Below are positions 29,341-38,698 of a stretch of 64,000 bases of DNA, piece by piece. The stretch lies in contig KN805417.1 of NCBI GenBank assembly GCA_000818945.1, positions 147,566 to 211,565 on the forward strand, in the 5' to 3' direction. Both the position numbers and the translations under genes were made by a program. The DNA is from Schizochytrium sp. CCTCC M209059. Taxonomy: Eukaryota; Sar; Bigyra; Thraustochytrida; Thraustochytriidae. The first letter of the stretch is position 1. Each line of letters begins with the position of its first letter. The notes beneath the pieces are model-generated. The model did not search any database, was not told where the DNA came from, and saw only the letters and a list, made by a program, of their open reading frames with translations.

Positions 29341-30243
29341 TCAGCCCTGTGCTAAGCGCTCTCGCTCGAATTTGGCGAAGGCGAACTTGCTTGGGAGCCA
29401 GGACTCTCGTAACACACCTGCACAATCGACGTCGCTCATGAAGGGATGCTCGATGCAATCCTTCAGTGTCTGCATGCGAACAGTTTGGTCAACGACAAGC
29501 AGGCGGTCGACAAAGTCCATGGCTAGTACGCTACGTGATGGCTTTGCAGGCCAGTCGAAACGCGAATGTACAATGTTATCGACTATTGCGTCCGTAGAAT
29601 CTGCCTCGAAGGCGTGTTGGCCCCAGAGCATCTCAAAGATGATCACGCCAAGAGCCCACCAATCTGCGGCGTAGTTGCAGTTCTGACGTCGCAGAGCTTC
29701 AGGACTGGCGTAAAAAAGAGTGCCCGCGCTGTGGCTTTCGGGCTCATTGTCCTCCAGGATGTGTGCTGTGCCAAAGTCGAAGACACGCAAATGACCTGTT
29801 GCCGTAAGGCCGATATTCTCGGGTTTCAGATCGCCGTGAAGAACTTTGGCCTCGCGCATGCACTGTAGCGCGCTGGCCAGCTCGGCGGCGTAGTGTTTCG
29901 CGTCGTACTCTGTAAGAGGTCCATAATTTAAGAGCCCGAACAGGTCGCCTCCTTTGCACAGCTCGAGTCCGAAGATTTGCAGCGAGTCTTCCGCGAGCTT
30001 GTCCACGAAGACGAGGTCGACGATGAATCTGCGTTTGTCCCCGAGCCGCGCGAGGCGGTTGAGCGCGCGCAGCTCGCGCTCGGACTCGGCCTTCGCGCGC
30101 GCGCAGTCGTTGCGATGCACCTTGACGGCGAACTCACCCTCCACAAAACCCACGATGGCGCCGCCCTCCCAGTTCGCCACGTGGTAGACATAGGCCGTGG
30201 CGCCGGACTCGACCAGCCGCATGGGCGCTGAAGCCCTCTCCAT
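29341..30243 (-). CDS. AGC-like protein kinase with HGD catalytic loop (kinase B), cassette copy 1
   Basis: A 300-residue kinase domain starting at the ATG at 30243. That start aligns without gaps to the start at 48963 of the paralogue. The longer upstream frame is low-complexity. The nucleotide-loop region is LVESGATAYVYHV, and the ATP Lys is K41 (EFAVKV), preceded by a short WEGGAIVGFVEG insert. The catalytic loop is VLHGDLKPEN (HGD at 136-138), with DFG at 156-158, GTLFYASPEA and DWWALGVIIFEM. The post-domain segment HPFMSDVDCAG to SWLPSKFAFAKFE resembles an AGC-tail beginning. By eye about two thirds of residues match kinase B' at 48963-49886 with no gap over 300 positions. Catalytic residues other than the HRD Arg are kept. 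Confidence 0.85.
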   Translation of the reverse strand: MERASAPMRLVESGATAYVYHVANWEGGAIVGFVEGEFAVKVHRNDCARAKAESERELRALNRLARLGDKRRFIVDLVFVDKLAEDSLQIFGLELCKGGDLFGLLNYGPLTEYDAKHYAAELASALQCMREAKVLHGDLKPENIGLTATGHLRVFDFGTAHILEDNEPESHSAGTLFYASPEALRRQNCNYAADWWALGVIIFEMLWGQHAFEADSTDAIVDNIVHSRFDWPAKPSRSVLAMDFVDRLLVVDQTVRMQTLKDCIEHPFMSDVDCAGVLRESWLPSKFAFAKFERERLAQG

Positions 30244-30571
30244 TTCCGCGCCCGCGCCCAAGCTTGCCTGCCCGCGACCGCGCCCGATAGACAACCTGCA
30301 GGGCCTCCGCTCCGCGACTTGCCTGCCTGCGTAGTCCGTCGCTCGCCAGCTCGAGCCATTCGGGTCTGCGCGCCGCGCGGGTCTTTCCAACAGCCTCCAC
30401 TTGGCACCCACCATGCCCGCTTCGCCGACTGGGCCCCCTCCATAGTGGCTGAGGCAGAGGCCCAGAGACGTCAAACAGAGAGCGACATGTACAGAGAGAG
30501 GAAAAGGCACAGATAGAGAGACGCAGGGGGTGGTGGAAACAGAGGGACACACATATAAGTATTAGCACAGG

Positions 30572-30609
<38 letters not shown>

Positions 30610-33600
30610 TACAAGCACAGACAGACAGACAGATAGCAGACAGATGACAGATGGAGAGGGAGGGAGAAACCCATCAGCTCGGTGCAGTCACTGGCAGTCA
30701 GGCCTCCGCTGCGGGCTCTGCTTCAAGAGTTCGTGTGCGTTAATGGCCGGCTGTGGGTGGCGGTTGTTGCTGAAGCCTTCGATGCGGGGCGGCGGCTTTC
30801 CCTTCGCACAAGGAGCGAGCGACTGTCTGTCCATCCACCCGGACGTTTCTAGACACGACCACGACGGGCTCATGCTTGTTCCCCACTCGGGGCCCTGCTG
30901 CACAGCGGGCAGGCTCGGGCGAAACGGACTCCTCTCCTCGCCGTCTCGCCGTGGTGCTTGCCGCGGATGAAAGCTTGCTTGGGTCGGCCAGCTGACTTTG
31001 CCGAGACCAGGAGCCTGAGCGAGCAGCGCCAGCTGTGAGGTCGACCTGGCAACGGCCCGTGCCGACGTTGACGTACTACAAGTCCTCGTACTGGCTGTGG
31101 CAGCGACTACACCTTACTTGGCACACTACACTCCACTTCAATGCGGCCCTGGCACCGCTGGCTCCGCGTGCCCAACGGCCCTGCCACAAGGCTGGTCTGC
31201 AAGGCGAGCAAGTTGTTTCTGCGCGGCCCGTAGTGCGAGAAGTGAACGGCTGGGCTCCAGGCAGAGAGCGGCAACTATAGTATATGGCCTCCCCAGAGCG
31301 AGCGAGCGAGGCGAGCGAGGAGGCTAATCACGTCCAGGGGCGTTGCGAGATTGGCTTGGGTGCGTTGACCTGGATGATTTTCTGTTTCTTCTAGTCGCGC
31401 GGCGAGGCCCGGGCTGCAGTCCGCCTCACGGTTTTCTGTATGCCGCATACGGACACAGATTGAGCGCCAATTTAATCTGAAAGCAAAATTTGAGTTTTCG
31501 AGTTTGACAAGATGCGACTCTTACTTTCCGTTGTGTCTTTGTGCTCTTTGGTGTGTCGTTGAGCCGTTCGATGCATGATTTTGCTTTGCGACTGACACCC
31601 TCCTTTCCGGCGCGCTCGCTGATAGAAATGCCAAGTAAGTAAGCTAGTCGCAACCGCGAAATAAAGCGGCCGCGGTACTCGTTGGTGTCTGGCGCGCGCT
31701 GCGCGTGAGGTAAAGTCACCGAAAGCGAGCGACTCCAGGCGACCAGGGTGCTGCTGGATGCTTACCTCTCTGTGAGCAGGTCTCGGCACATCGTGCGCCT
31801 TGCGCCGGCGAAGCATAAGAGCGCCAAAATCTCCCCTCTGAGGAGGCGCTTGATCTTGAGAGGGACATATTTTCTGCCGAGTGCAATGAAATACGGACTG
31901 CGAAGGCATGAGCGGTAGTCAAACCGTCGAGTCCTGACAGCCAGTGCACTGCGACACGGAACGGGAGCTAGGATCCGCCATCGTAGTCGCATCTGGCGAC
32001 TTGCGGCCTCTCGCATCTTGCGAGCTTGGAACGTAACTGCTGGCGGGTGGATTGTCGTCGCCCAAGAGGAAATGCGCGGGCTCTTGAGGAACGATGTGAG
32101 AGAAGACGAGCGCCGACCCGAAGTGTGCTCGTTGCCGAACTTGATCTTGTCTTGAATGCAGGATGCGTCATGACGTTGGTAATGAGGACGGACCTTGGAA
32201 GCACCGATAAAACCCATGATTCATCAAGCCAGCCTCTTGCAAAATTAACGCTTCGTATAAATCGTTCGCGTCCTCTCAGTTCTCGCGCGAGGGGCGACCA
32301 GCTGAGGCGGCTAAAATTCCGATCCTGATTGATTCCCGGCGCGACAGTACTATCTTTGCATCTGCAAAGCAACATACTCCCACAATCCCTATTTTGGGCT
32401 TGCGTTTGCCGACCGCGTTCGCTTGCTGCTTGCCTACGCGATGACCGTTCACAAAGACTGATAACTCTCTTGCACAAAATTCGGCCTGGGCTGAAGGAAT
32501 TCTCGATCTATGTTTCAATTTTTTATCCAGTGCCGAAGAGGAAAGATGAAATTGTAATAGAAAGGAGAAGAATGGAGATTGAAGGATTCCTCGTAATTTT
32601 GCGATAGGAGTTGCTCTGCTCTACCTGTATATATGTGGAATTGCACGCACCGCATAGTGATCATTAGTTGCAAGCTGCGGCCTGTTTCGAGCAACTCGAG
32701 AAAGCAGCAAAAATTCAAATTACAACATTAGGAATACAGTACTCGCGGTTTGGCCTGTCTGAAATTCGTGTCCGTGCCTTTTATGCATGTCAACACAACT
32801 TGTATATCTATCGCGCTCAATCTTGAGTCGAGTTCTCAATTTTGTAGCATACCCACAGATTCGTTTCGCTCGAATACCACTTAACTGCAGCAAGTCTATG
32901 TTTCTGAAGTGCGTTTTTGCACAATCGAAAAACTTATCGAGTCGAATAGTCCAGTGTTCGATTCGATCGAATTCAGTCTTGACGGGTGCGCTGAGGGGAG
33001 AAGGACCCTCGCTAAATCTGCGTCTGGAGATGTCCCGTAGTTCATAGCAAAGGAGTGGCTGGCGGACAAGTGCAAGTTTGCAAGCTGTGTAGCGCCGAGA
33101 TGCACAAAGGAAATGTTCCGGTAACAAGCTTTTCCCAAGGTGGATCCTGGACCTAGGCCCATGCTCCCAGAGACTACCTACTCTTTTCAAACTTTCAGCT
33201 CGTAGCATGGACTTACAGAGTGCGCTTCTACTATAATATCGCTTTCGATAAGACCTGCTCTCCGGTTCAGGTTTTTTGGTTCCCTTGGCGGCCTCCATTG
33301 CGGAGAAATATACTGCATATAACTCATAACTCGCTAATTTACTGCAGCTCGGACCAAATGTAAAAACGAACTTCAGATCGCGGGATATTTGGCTCCGCAG
33401 GGTTTTAACTCAAACGGTCTGCTCCCTACTGGTAGACGGAGGCCTACTAGCAGTATGTACACCCACGGCGCTTTACCCCTGCTGACGAGATTTTTCCTCC
33501 TTGCAATCAGGCAGCGAGCGAGCCAGATGGTGGGCTTTTTTCTTTTTCTCTCGTAAGGCTTTGGTTTTACTTTGCTCTTGCGCGTCTGCGGCTTTGGCTG

Positions 33601-34030
33601 CTTTCGCGCGCACCCCTTGGACTCATTCTTCTTGTTTGTGCCAGCCTTCGTCAAATCAACAATTACGGTATGCTTTGTTATGCTTTGGTATGGATTCCGC
33701 CAAGATGTCCAGCTGGTCCTATTACAATGAAGGCAAGCCAAGGCAAGGCAAGGCAAGCCAAGGTATAACACAAAAGAGCAATCCAGCGTGGCGGCGCGAC
33801 GGCCCACCGCGGCAGCCTCCCACCGCGGCGGGTGCTCGCGAGCAGGTAGGCGCCAACGGGGGGGCGCGGAAGCAGGGGTTACAGGTTTGCGCCAGACGGG
33901 TTTTCACTCTTATCGTGAGCGAGCAGGCAGGCGCCATTCCTGAAAAGGGGGCCGATCAGTGTTCGTTGAGTCGTTGAGTGCATACCTTGCTTTGGCTGAG
34001 CTCACAGACCATCGTTCTTGGTGAGAGAGG
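30244..34030. other. 3.8-kb spacer between kinase B and GT32 copy 2
   Basis: Divergent flank of the two genes. It contains a GACA tetranucleotide tract (30571-30652), GAGC repeats near 31300, a lower-GC stretch at 32500-33370 and an AGGCA tract near 33731-33765. A 192-codon minus-strand frame at 32720-33298 has an ATG but no recognisable domain and was not accepted. No other gene could be supported. Confidence 0.5.
30571..30652. repeat. GACA tetranucleotide microsatellite
   Basis: About ten perfect GACA units followed by interrupted copies, upstream of kinase B. Confidence 0.9.
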
Positions 34031-35350
34031 ATGCTGCGAGAACGGCAACAACAAACACTGTCTACATTTGTGCGTGCCAAGCGCGCGAGAGTTGGACTTC
34101 TTTGTGTCGTAACCCTCGCCTTCATCTATTTTCTATCAACGTTGTATTTCGAAAAAACTGTGGCAGACGCGCCATCTGCGCTCGAGTCCTGTCAGCCATG
34201 GCCGGAATGCAAAGATGCTTTCCTTGAGGAGCTCGACGATATCCTCCGGGATGAGCTCCCCGACTGTGCATCCGAGTCGAATTGCGAAACCCTAGCGGAC
34301 AAACTTGCTACGCTCTCTATGAGCCTTGAAAAGGAATTAGCAAGTGCAAGTGTGCAGGATTTGGAGAATTTTCTCCGCAAGCGATCCACCAAAAAATTTT
34401 TGGCTCGTCTGGAAGGTCGAAGTCCACCCAAGGTCGACCCTCGCAGGAAGCCGCTCGTGTGCACAAATGGTGATACAGAGATTCCATTTCATATGCCGGC
34501 ACTCGTCACGGAAGAACTCCTGCCGTCCACTATTCCGCGTCAGCTTTTCTTTTCCGGCCGCACCCGAGTCATAAATAGACCACTCTGCGAGAACTTTCAG
34601 CGAATTCAGTATTTGAATCCGGAGTATGACATTTACTTTTTCGACGACGAGGAGGTTAACCGCTTCATCGACAAAAGTGAATTCGCGGCCATTCGGCCTC
34701 TTCTCGATACCATTCGGACCGGGGCAATCAGAGGCGATATCTGGCGATACTTGACGCTGCTCAAGTTTGGCGGTGTTTACTGCGACATGGATGCTCGCTG
34801 GGAAGGTCATCTTCGCGACTTTATTCCGCGCGATGTGGAGATTGTATCAGCGGGAATGCCAGATGGCGCCCTTTCTCAGTGGTTCATGGTCTTTGCGCCA
34901 GGACACCAGATGATGGCAAAAGCCGCCGAAATCTCTTTGAATCGACTTGTCGGAGTCCTCTGCAAGGGTCCCGAGGCCCAGTGGGAATATAAGGAAAAGA
35001 AATTCATCTCGGGTCCCCCAGTTCTTCAAGACGCCTTTCTTCAGGGGCTCCCCGTCCTCTCGAGCGAGTGGAATCACGTGGAGAAAGACAAGATGCTTTA
35101 CTTCCTGTCGCAAAACTTAAACGGCTTTCTCACGCATAATTACGATAAAGTGAAGGAGTCCACCAAAAGGCAGAGCATACACTGGCGAAATCAAGGGCAA
35201 TCAGTTCTTCGCCCCGATCTTAATCGCGATGCGTTTACTTCTTCCGTTTGCACAGAGTGGAAGCAAGTGATCAAAAACATGTTCGAAAGATATCTTCAGT
35301 TCGAGAGACGTCCGAATGTGACCTCTGTCGTAGATCTTCTCAGGTCTTAG
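34031..35350 (+). CDS. GT32-family glycosyltransferase (OCH1-like), type II membrane protein, copy 2
   Basis: A 439-residue paralogue of the 24520-25578 gene. A basic N-terminus precedes a signal-anchor at about 22-42 (VGLLCVVTLAFIYFLSTLYF). A roughly 100-residue stem follows, with paired Cys residues and charged helices, which copy 1 lacks. The core reads IPRQLFFSGRT, NPEYDIYFFDD and then AIRGDIWRYLTLLKFGGVYC leading to D-M-D at 252-254, the DXD metal site. The GPP motif before the C-terminal third is shared with copy 1. Golgi location and mannosyl transfer are inferred from family and neighbours (ALG1 is next). It is convergent with ALG1, whose stop lies 275 bp away. A likely poly(A) signal lies 172 bp past the stop. 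Confidence 0.85.
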   Translation: MLRERQQQTLSTFVRAKRARVGLLCVVTLAFIYFLSTLYFEKTVADAPSALESCQPWPECKDAFLEELDDILRDELPDCASESNCETLADKLATLSMSLEKELASASVQDLENFLRKRSTKKFLARLEGRSPPKVDPRRKPLVCTNGDTEIPFHMPALVTEELLPSTIPRQLFFSGRTRVINRPLCENFQRIQYLNPEYDIYFFDDEEVNRFIDKSEFAAIRPLLDTIRTGAIRGDIWRYLTLLKFGGVYCDMDARWEGHLRDFIPRDVEIVSAGMPDGALSQWFMVFAPGHQMMAKAAEISLNRLVGVLCKGPEAQWEYKEKKFISGPPVLQDAFLQGLPVLSSEWNHVEKDKMLYFLSQNLNGFLTHNYDKVKESTKRQSIHWRNQGQSVLRPDLNRDAFTSSVCTEWKQVIKNMFERYLQFERRPNVTSVVDLLRS

Positions 35351-35522
35351 CTACTTTGTAAAAAGTACTAAAAGCAAGGACATTTTTTTTTTCCAATCAT
35401 TTGAGCTCATCGACGCTCCCCTTTCCCCCCGCACGCGCTACGAATTCCTTTCTTCCTTTTATCATTTCCAGAATCAAAAGAAGGGTGCGTACGCTACATG
35501 AGATCCGCAGACGTTTACGCAC

Positions 35523-35528
35523 AATAAA
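35523..35528 (+). terminator. Candidate poly(A) signal AATAAA for GT32 copy 2
   Basis: Canonical hexamer 172 bp downstream of the GT32 stop codon. Whether this organism uses AATAAA is not established here. Confidence 0.4.
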
Positions 35529-35625
35529 TTGTTACGGAAAAATGAAAGCGAAAAGCTTCAGGAAAACTTACGACGTGGCCTTCCGTACTGTGCAAGGGCT
35601 ATCCAACATCTGGCGTCTCGAGCTC

Positions 35626-37059
35626 TCACAATGCAGTCGAAGAATTTCGTTTCACGTACCAAACGTATACCGCCTCCAAAAAGATCGCAAAGCAAATGAA
35701 CCAGAAAACGGGAGCACCTCGTCGATGACCGAGCGCCTTGATGGGAGGACCGGCGAATTTGTCCCAATGTCGGTCCCATCGTTCCGCGACCGTGGCCTGG
35801 ACACCGCGTCGAAGGGCGCGTAGCCGCCGGTCGCTATCGCTCGCAAAAAGAAGACTGTGTAGCTGGTCCGCGAGCTGCGCCTCGGTACGGAAGACAAGTC
35901 CGTTCTCCTCGTGGCGAACGAGCTCTTCAAGACAAGGGAAGTCCACCGCGCAAACGGGGATTCCTGCACCAAACATGTCCACCACCTTCATAGGAAGATC
36001 AAGACCTGAAGACGAGGTGTGCAGACAAACGCCAACATCCATGCAGGCCAAGAGGAGAGGGTAATCCTCATGCTCAAGCCACAACGTCTCAACAGCCACG
36101 TGCTTGAGCCCGAGTTCCCGCACCTTGTCCATGTACATGTCGCGCTGCGGTCCCTTGCCCGTCACGACGCAAATAATACCGCGTTCAGCAACGTCTGGAT
36201 TTGCATCAAGTTTTGCAAGTGCAGCGAGCAGGATTCCAAAGTCTTCGTCTGGCGTCCAGCTTGTGGAAGAGACAATGAGTGCCGGTCGATCTTTCACGAG
36301 ATGGGGAGGCTCAGATTTGCCCGATGTAGCAGTAAAGATATTGCCGTGGCCCCTTGAGATTGTATTCCCGAGTCTCTCCCAGAATTTGTGCTGCTCAGTG
36401 ACCGTCAAGGGATGAAACAGAGCAGGCGGCTTATCGTAAAGCACATGCACGTTCGCGTCCGGAGTACAAACCTCAGCAACAAGCCAGCGCTTAAGTGCCG
36501 CAGTTACACAAAAGTGCGTGTCTCCAATAAGCCATCCTAGCGTCTGCTCATAAATTTTCGCCACACGCACGGCGGGATGTCGCTCCCCGCGTTGCGGAAA
36601 CGACAGCGCTAATATGGTAAAGCCGAGGTTGTGCCAGTCGATGACAATACGCGTGCCGCGAAGAAATCGTAGTAGCGCCAGCACCACAAATGTCGGGATA
36701 CATGGCGGGTTTTGCACAAGCACCACGTCAAGCTTGGGGTCACGCAAAAGTGCGCCAAGGAGCTGGGCAATCTGCTGTAGAATCTTTACTGGAGCATACA
36801 GCAAGAGGAGCTTTCGCGGAAGCCTGCTCGTTACGGGCTCTGCGATCCGCACCTCATGAGTCTTGGCATTATTGCGTACGGTTTCCATGCACGCACTGCC
36901 CTCGGTGCCCACGAGCGCCACGCTCTCAACCCAGTCTTGGGCCGCGAGCGAGGCCGCATGAAACTGCATTCTTGGCGACCGCCCCACGTCGCCCAGCACC
37001 AGTACGGCCACGTGCAGCCGGCCTGGCTCTATATCATCTGCGCCAGCCGCGGCCGACAT
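35626..37059 (-). CDS. ALG1: ALG1, chitobiosyldiphosphodolichol beta-mannosyltransferase (GT33)
   Basis: ALG1 adds the first mannose, from GDP-mannose, to GlcNAc2-PP-dolichol on the cytosolic face of the ER in N-glycan assembly. The 477-residue product starts at the ATG at 37059. Signatures include VLGDVGRSPRMQFHAASLA at the N-terminus, VVLVQNPPCIPT, RIVIDWHNLGFTILAL, LYDKPPALFHPL and SSTSWTPDEDFGILL. The donor-binding region is SSSGLDLPMKVVDMFGAGIP followed by CLEELVRHEENGLVF. Length is near the usual 450-465. One oddity: I see no N-terminal membrane anchor ahead of the Rossmann fold. Instead a hydrophobic segment lies at the C-terminus (FWFICFAIFLEAVYVWYV). The gene is head-to-head with adenosine deaminase. 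Confidence 0.93.
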   Translation of the reverse strand: MSAAAGADDIEPGRLHVAVLVLGDVGRSPRMQFHAASLAAQDWVESVALVGTEGSACMETVRNNAKTHEVRIAEPVTSRLPRKLLLLYAPVKILQQIAQLLGALLRDPKLDVVLVQNPPCIPTFVVLALLRFLRGTRIVIDWHNLGFTILALSFPQRGERHPAVRVAKIYEQTLGWLIGDTHFCVTAALKRWLVAEVCTPDANVHVLYDKPPALFHPLTVTEQHKFWERLGNTISRGHGNIFTATSGKSEPPHLVKDRPALIVSSTSWTPDEDFGILLAALAKLDANPDVAERGIICVVTGKGPQRDMYMDKVRELGLKHVAVETLWLEHEDYPLLLACMDVGVCLHTSSSGLDLPMKVVDMFGAGIPVCAVDFPCLEELVRHEENGLVFRTEAQLADQLHSLLFASDSDRRLRALRRGVQATVAERWDRHWDKFAGPPIKALGHRRGAPVFWFICFAIFLEAVYVWYVKRNSSTAL

Positions 37060-37433
37060 CCTCCTTGCTCGGCTCGGACAGTGACCCTCTTCGTCTGGCC
37101 GCCTTGCGCTCTCTGTCGTGGTCTGCGTGCGTGCCCCGAGGGAATTTTGATTGCAGTTTTAGGTACGTAGTACTTGGCCTAGGCCTAGGCCTACTATACA
37201 GTAGTACTTTTCGTACTATACAACGAATTGACAGATCAAACCCGCCCAAGAATCGAGACCGGGACGACTGACAACCAAACAACGCTCGCCGCCTCGGTTC
37301 GGTCTGCGCATTGCGTTCGACGCTGTCTCTGCGTGCCCACCGCCTCGAGCGAGAGCAACGCGCCAACTTGATGATTGTGACAGAGAAGACGAGCGCAGCG
37401 CACAAAACAACCGTCGACGAAAGATAGTCTCGA
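37060..37433. promoter_or_regulatory. Divergent promoter region, ALG1 and adenosine deaminase
   Basis: A 374-bp head-to-head spacer. It holds an 18-bp overlapping palindromic array GGCCTAGGCCTAGGCCTA at 37176-37193, flanked by direct copies of GTAGTACTT (about 37167 and 37201) and by TACTATAC sequences. This is the densest regulatory-looking site in the window. Confidence 0.55.
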
Positions 37434-38698
37434 ATGGCGCACGTCCTGGGCACAAGCGGACGTCGCGCTGCGGCCTCGGTGGCGGCAGCACTCCCTGCAG
37501 TAGAGCTCCACTTGCATCTTGGTAAGTACTGCTTCATGCCGAAAAGACTTGGCCTTGGACGAGACCGCGTGAACAGATATCACAGAGAGGTCCAATCGCG
37601 AGGACGAGTAACTCACAAATATGAGACGGCGCAGATGGGTCCTTACCTGCTCAATTCGTGCGCAAGAGGGCCGTGGAGCGCGGGCTCGTAGATGCATCGC
37701 ATGAGCTTCATACCGAAGTTCCAATGGCTCCTGGTAATGGTAATGATCCTCACGCAGGCCCGAGCGCGGCGCGACGGTGGCTTCACGCCATCAAAGCCTG
37801 GCAATCTGCGCATGCAGTCCAGGGCGCAAATTGGCAGGTTTTCGACGTATGCAACGCCATGTTGCAGCAGCGCGAAGAGCTTCATGAGGCGACAGTGGCT
37901 GTTGCGGAAACGCTGCGCGATGTTCACAAAGGTCGGCACCTCGAGCTTCGATTTTGTCCCCACCTTCACACACAAGAGGGTATTGAGATCGACGAAGTCC
38001 TTGCGATTGTCTGCGACGCGCTTGCATCCGTGCAAGGCTTGACTGGAGGGGTTATCGTGTGCGGTCTCCGCTCACACGCGCCGTCAGTCGTCCGCGAGGC
38101 TGCAGCCCTCGCTTGCGCATTTCGAGACAAGGGCGTCGTTGGCTTTGACATTGCTGGCGATGAGGCGAGCTTTCCTCTCCAGCCCCATGCCGAAGCTGTT
38201 CGGATGTGTCAGCGCGCGGGACTCATGGTGACGGTCCACGCGGGGGAGACTGGGCTTGCCTCGGACATGGAAAACCTTGCCTTGGCGCTCTCTCTTGAGG
38301 TAGACCGCATCGGCCATGGGTGGGCTATCGCACGTGATTCTGGACTTTTACGTCGAGCTGTGGACCAGCGCGTGACCTTTGAGTGCTGCCTAACTGCCAA
38401 CATTCGTCCGAATCGCGTGCGTACCTACGCTGCGCACCCTGTGCGTCATCTTCTCAAAGCTGGCGCTCGGGTCACCTTGAACTCTGACAATCTCATGCTC
38501 TCAGGCACAGAGCAGACGCTCATTGCTGCGCCGGCGCGGGAGCGCCAGGCTGCCGTCGAGCACCTTGGTTTTCAATCTAATGACCTTGCGCGAGTCACCA
38601 TGAATGCAGCCAAGGCAGCGCGGGGTATTTCGGAAGCAGAACGCCACGTGCTCATATCGGACATTCTCTCTGTTCTTCAGAACGCTGCTCGTACTTAG
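37434..38698 (+). CDS. Adenosine deaminase family enzyme, two exons (intron 37522-37634)
   Basis: The family hydrolytically deaminates adenosine (or N6-methyl-AMP in the ADAL branch). Exon 1 (37434-37521) encodes PAVELHLHL and one base of the next codon. A 113-bp intron runs from GTAAGT to GCAG. Exon 2 (37635-38698) restores D-G-S, giving the canonical zinc-site motif LHLHLDGS (His26, His28). The spliced product is 383 residues. ELRFCPH, VHAGE (231-234, zinc His and catalytic Glu), RIGHG (about 254-258) and TLNSDN (zinc Asp314) follow in order. The residue after the zinc Asp is Asn315 rather than the Asp of animal ADA. Bacterial ADAs with NTDN show the same. Substrate cannot be assigned between adenosine and N6-methyl-AMP, but LHLHLDGS is closer to ADA than to ADAL. 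Confidence 0.9.
37522..37634 (+). other. Spliceosomal intron, 113 bp, phase 1
   Basis: The donor GTAAGT follows CATCTTG and the acceptor GGCGCAG precedes ATGGGTCC. Removing it joins G to AT to make the Asp codon of the HLDGS motif. Without removal the frame ends shortly afterwards. Confidence 0.92.

Noticed and set aside
30244..30552. N-terminal extension of kinase B
   Set aside because: It begins without an ATG and is low-complexity. The ATG at 30243 matches the start of the paralogue exactly.
32720..33298. 192-codon minus-strand frame with an ATG
   Set aside because: Translation is Arg/Ser/Cys-rich without recognisable structure, and it sits in a lower-GC spacer unlike the genes here. Possible but unsupported.
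24520..35350. GT32 copies as part of the duplicated cassette
   Set aside because: They flank only cassette 1, both on the plus strand, and no GT32 accompanies cassette 2. They look like an independent duplication.
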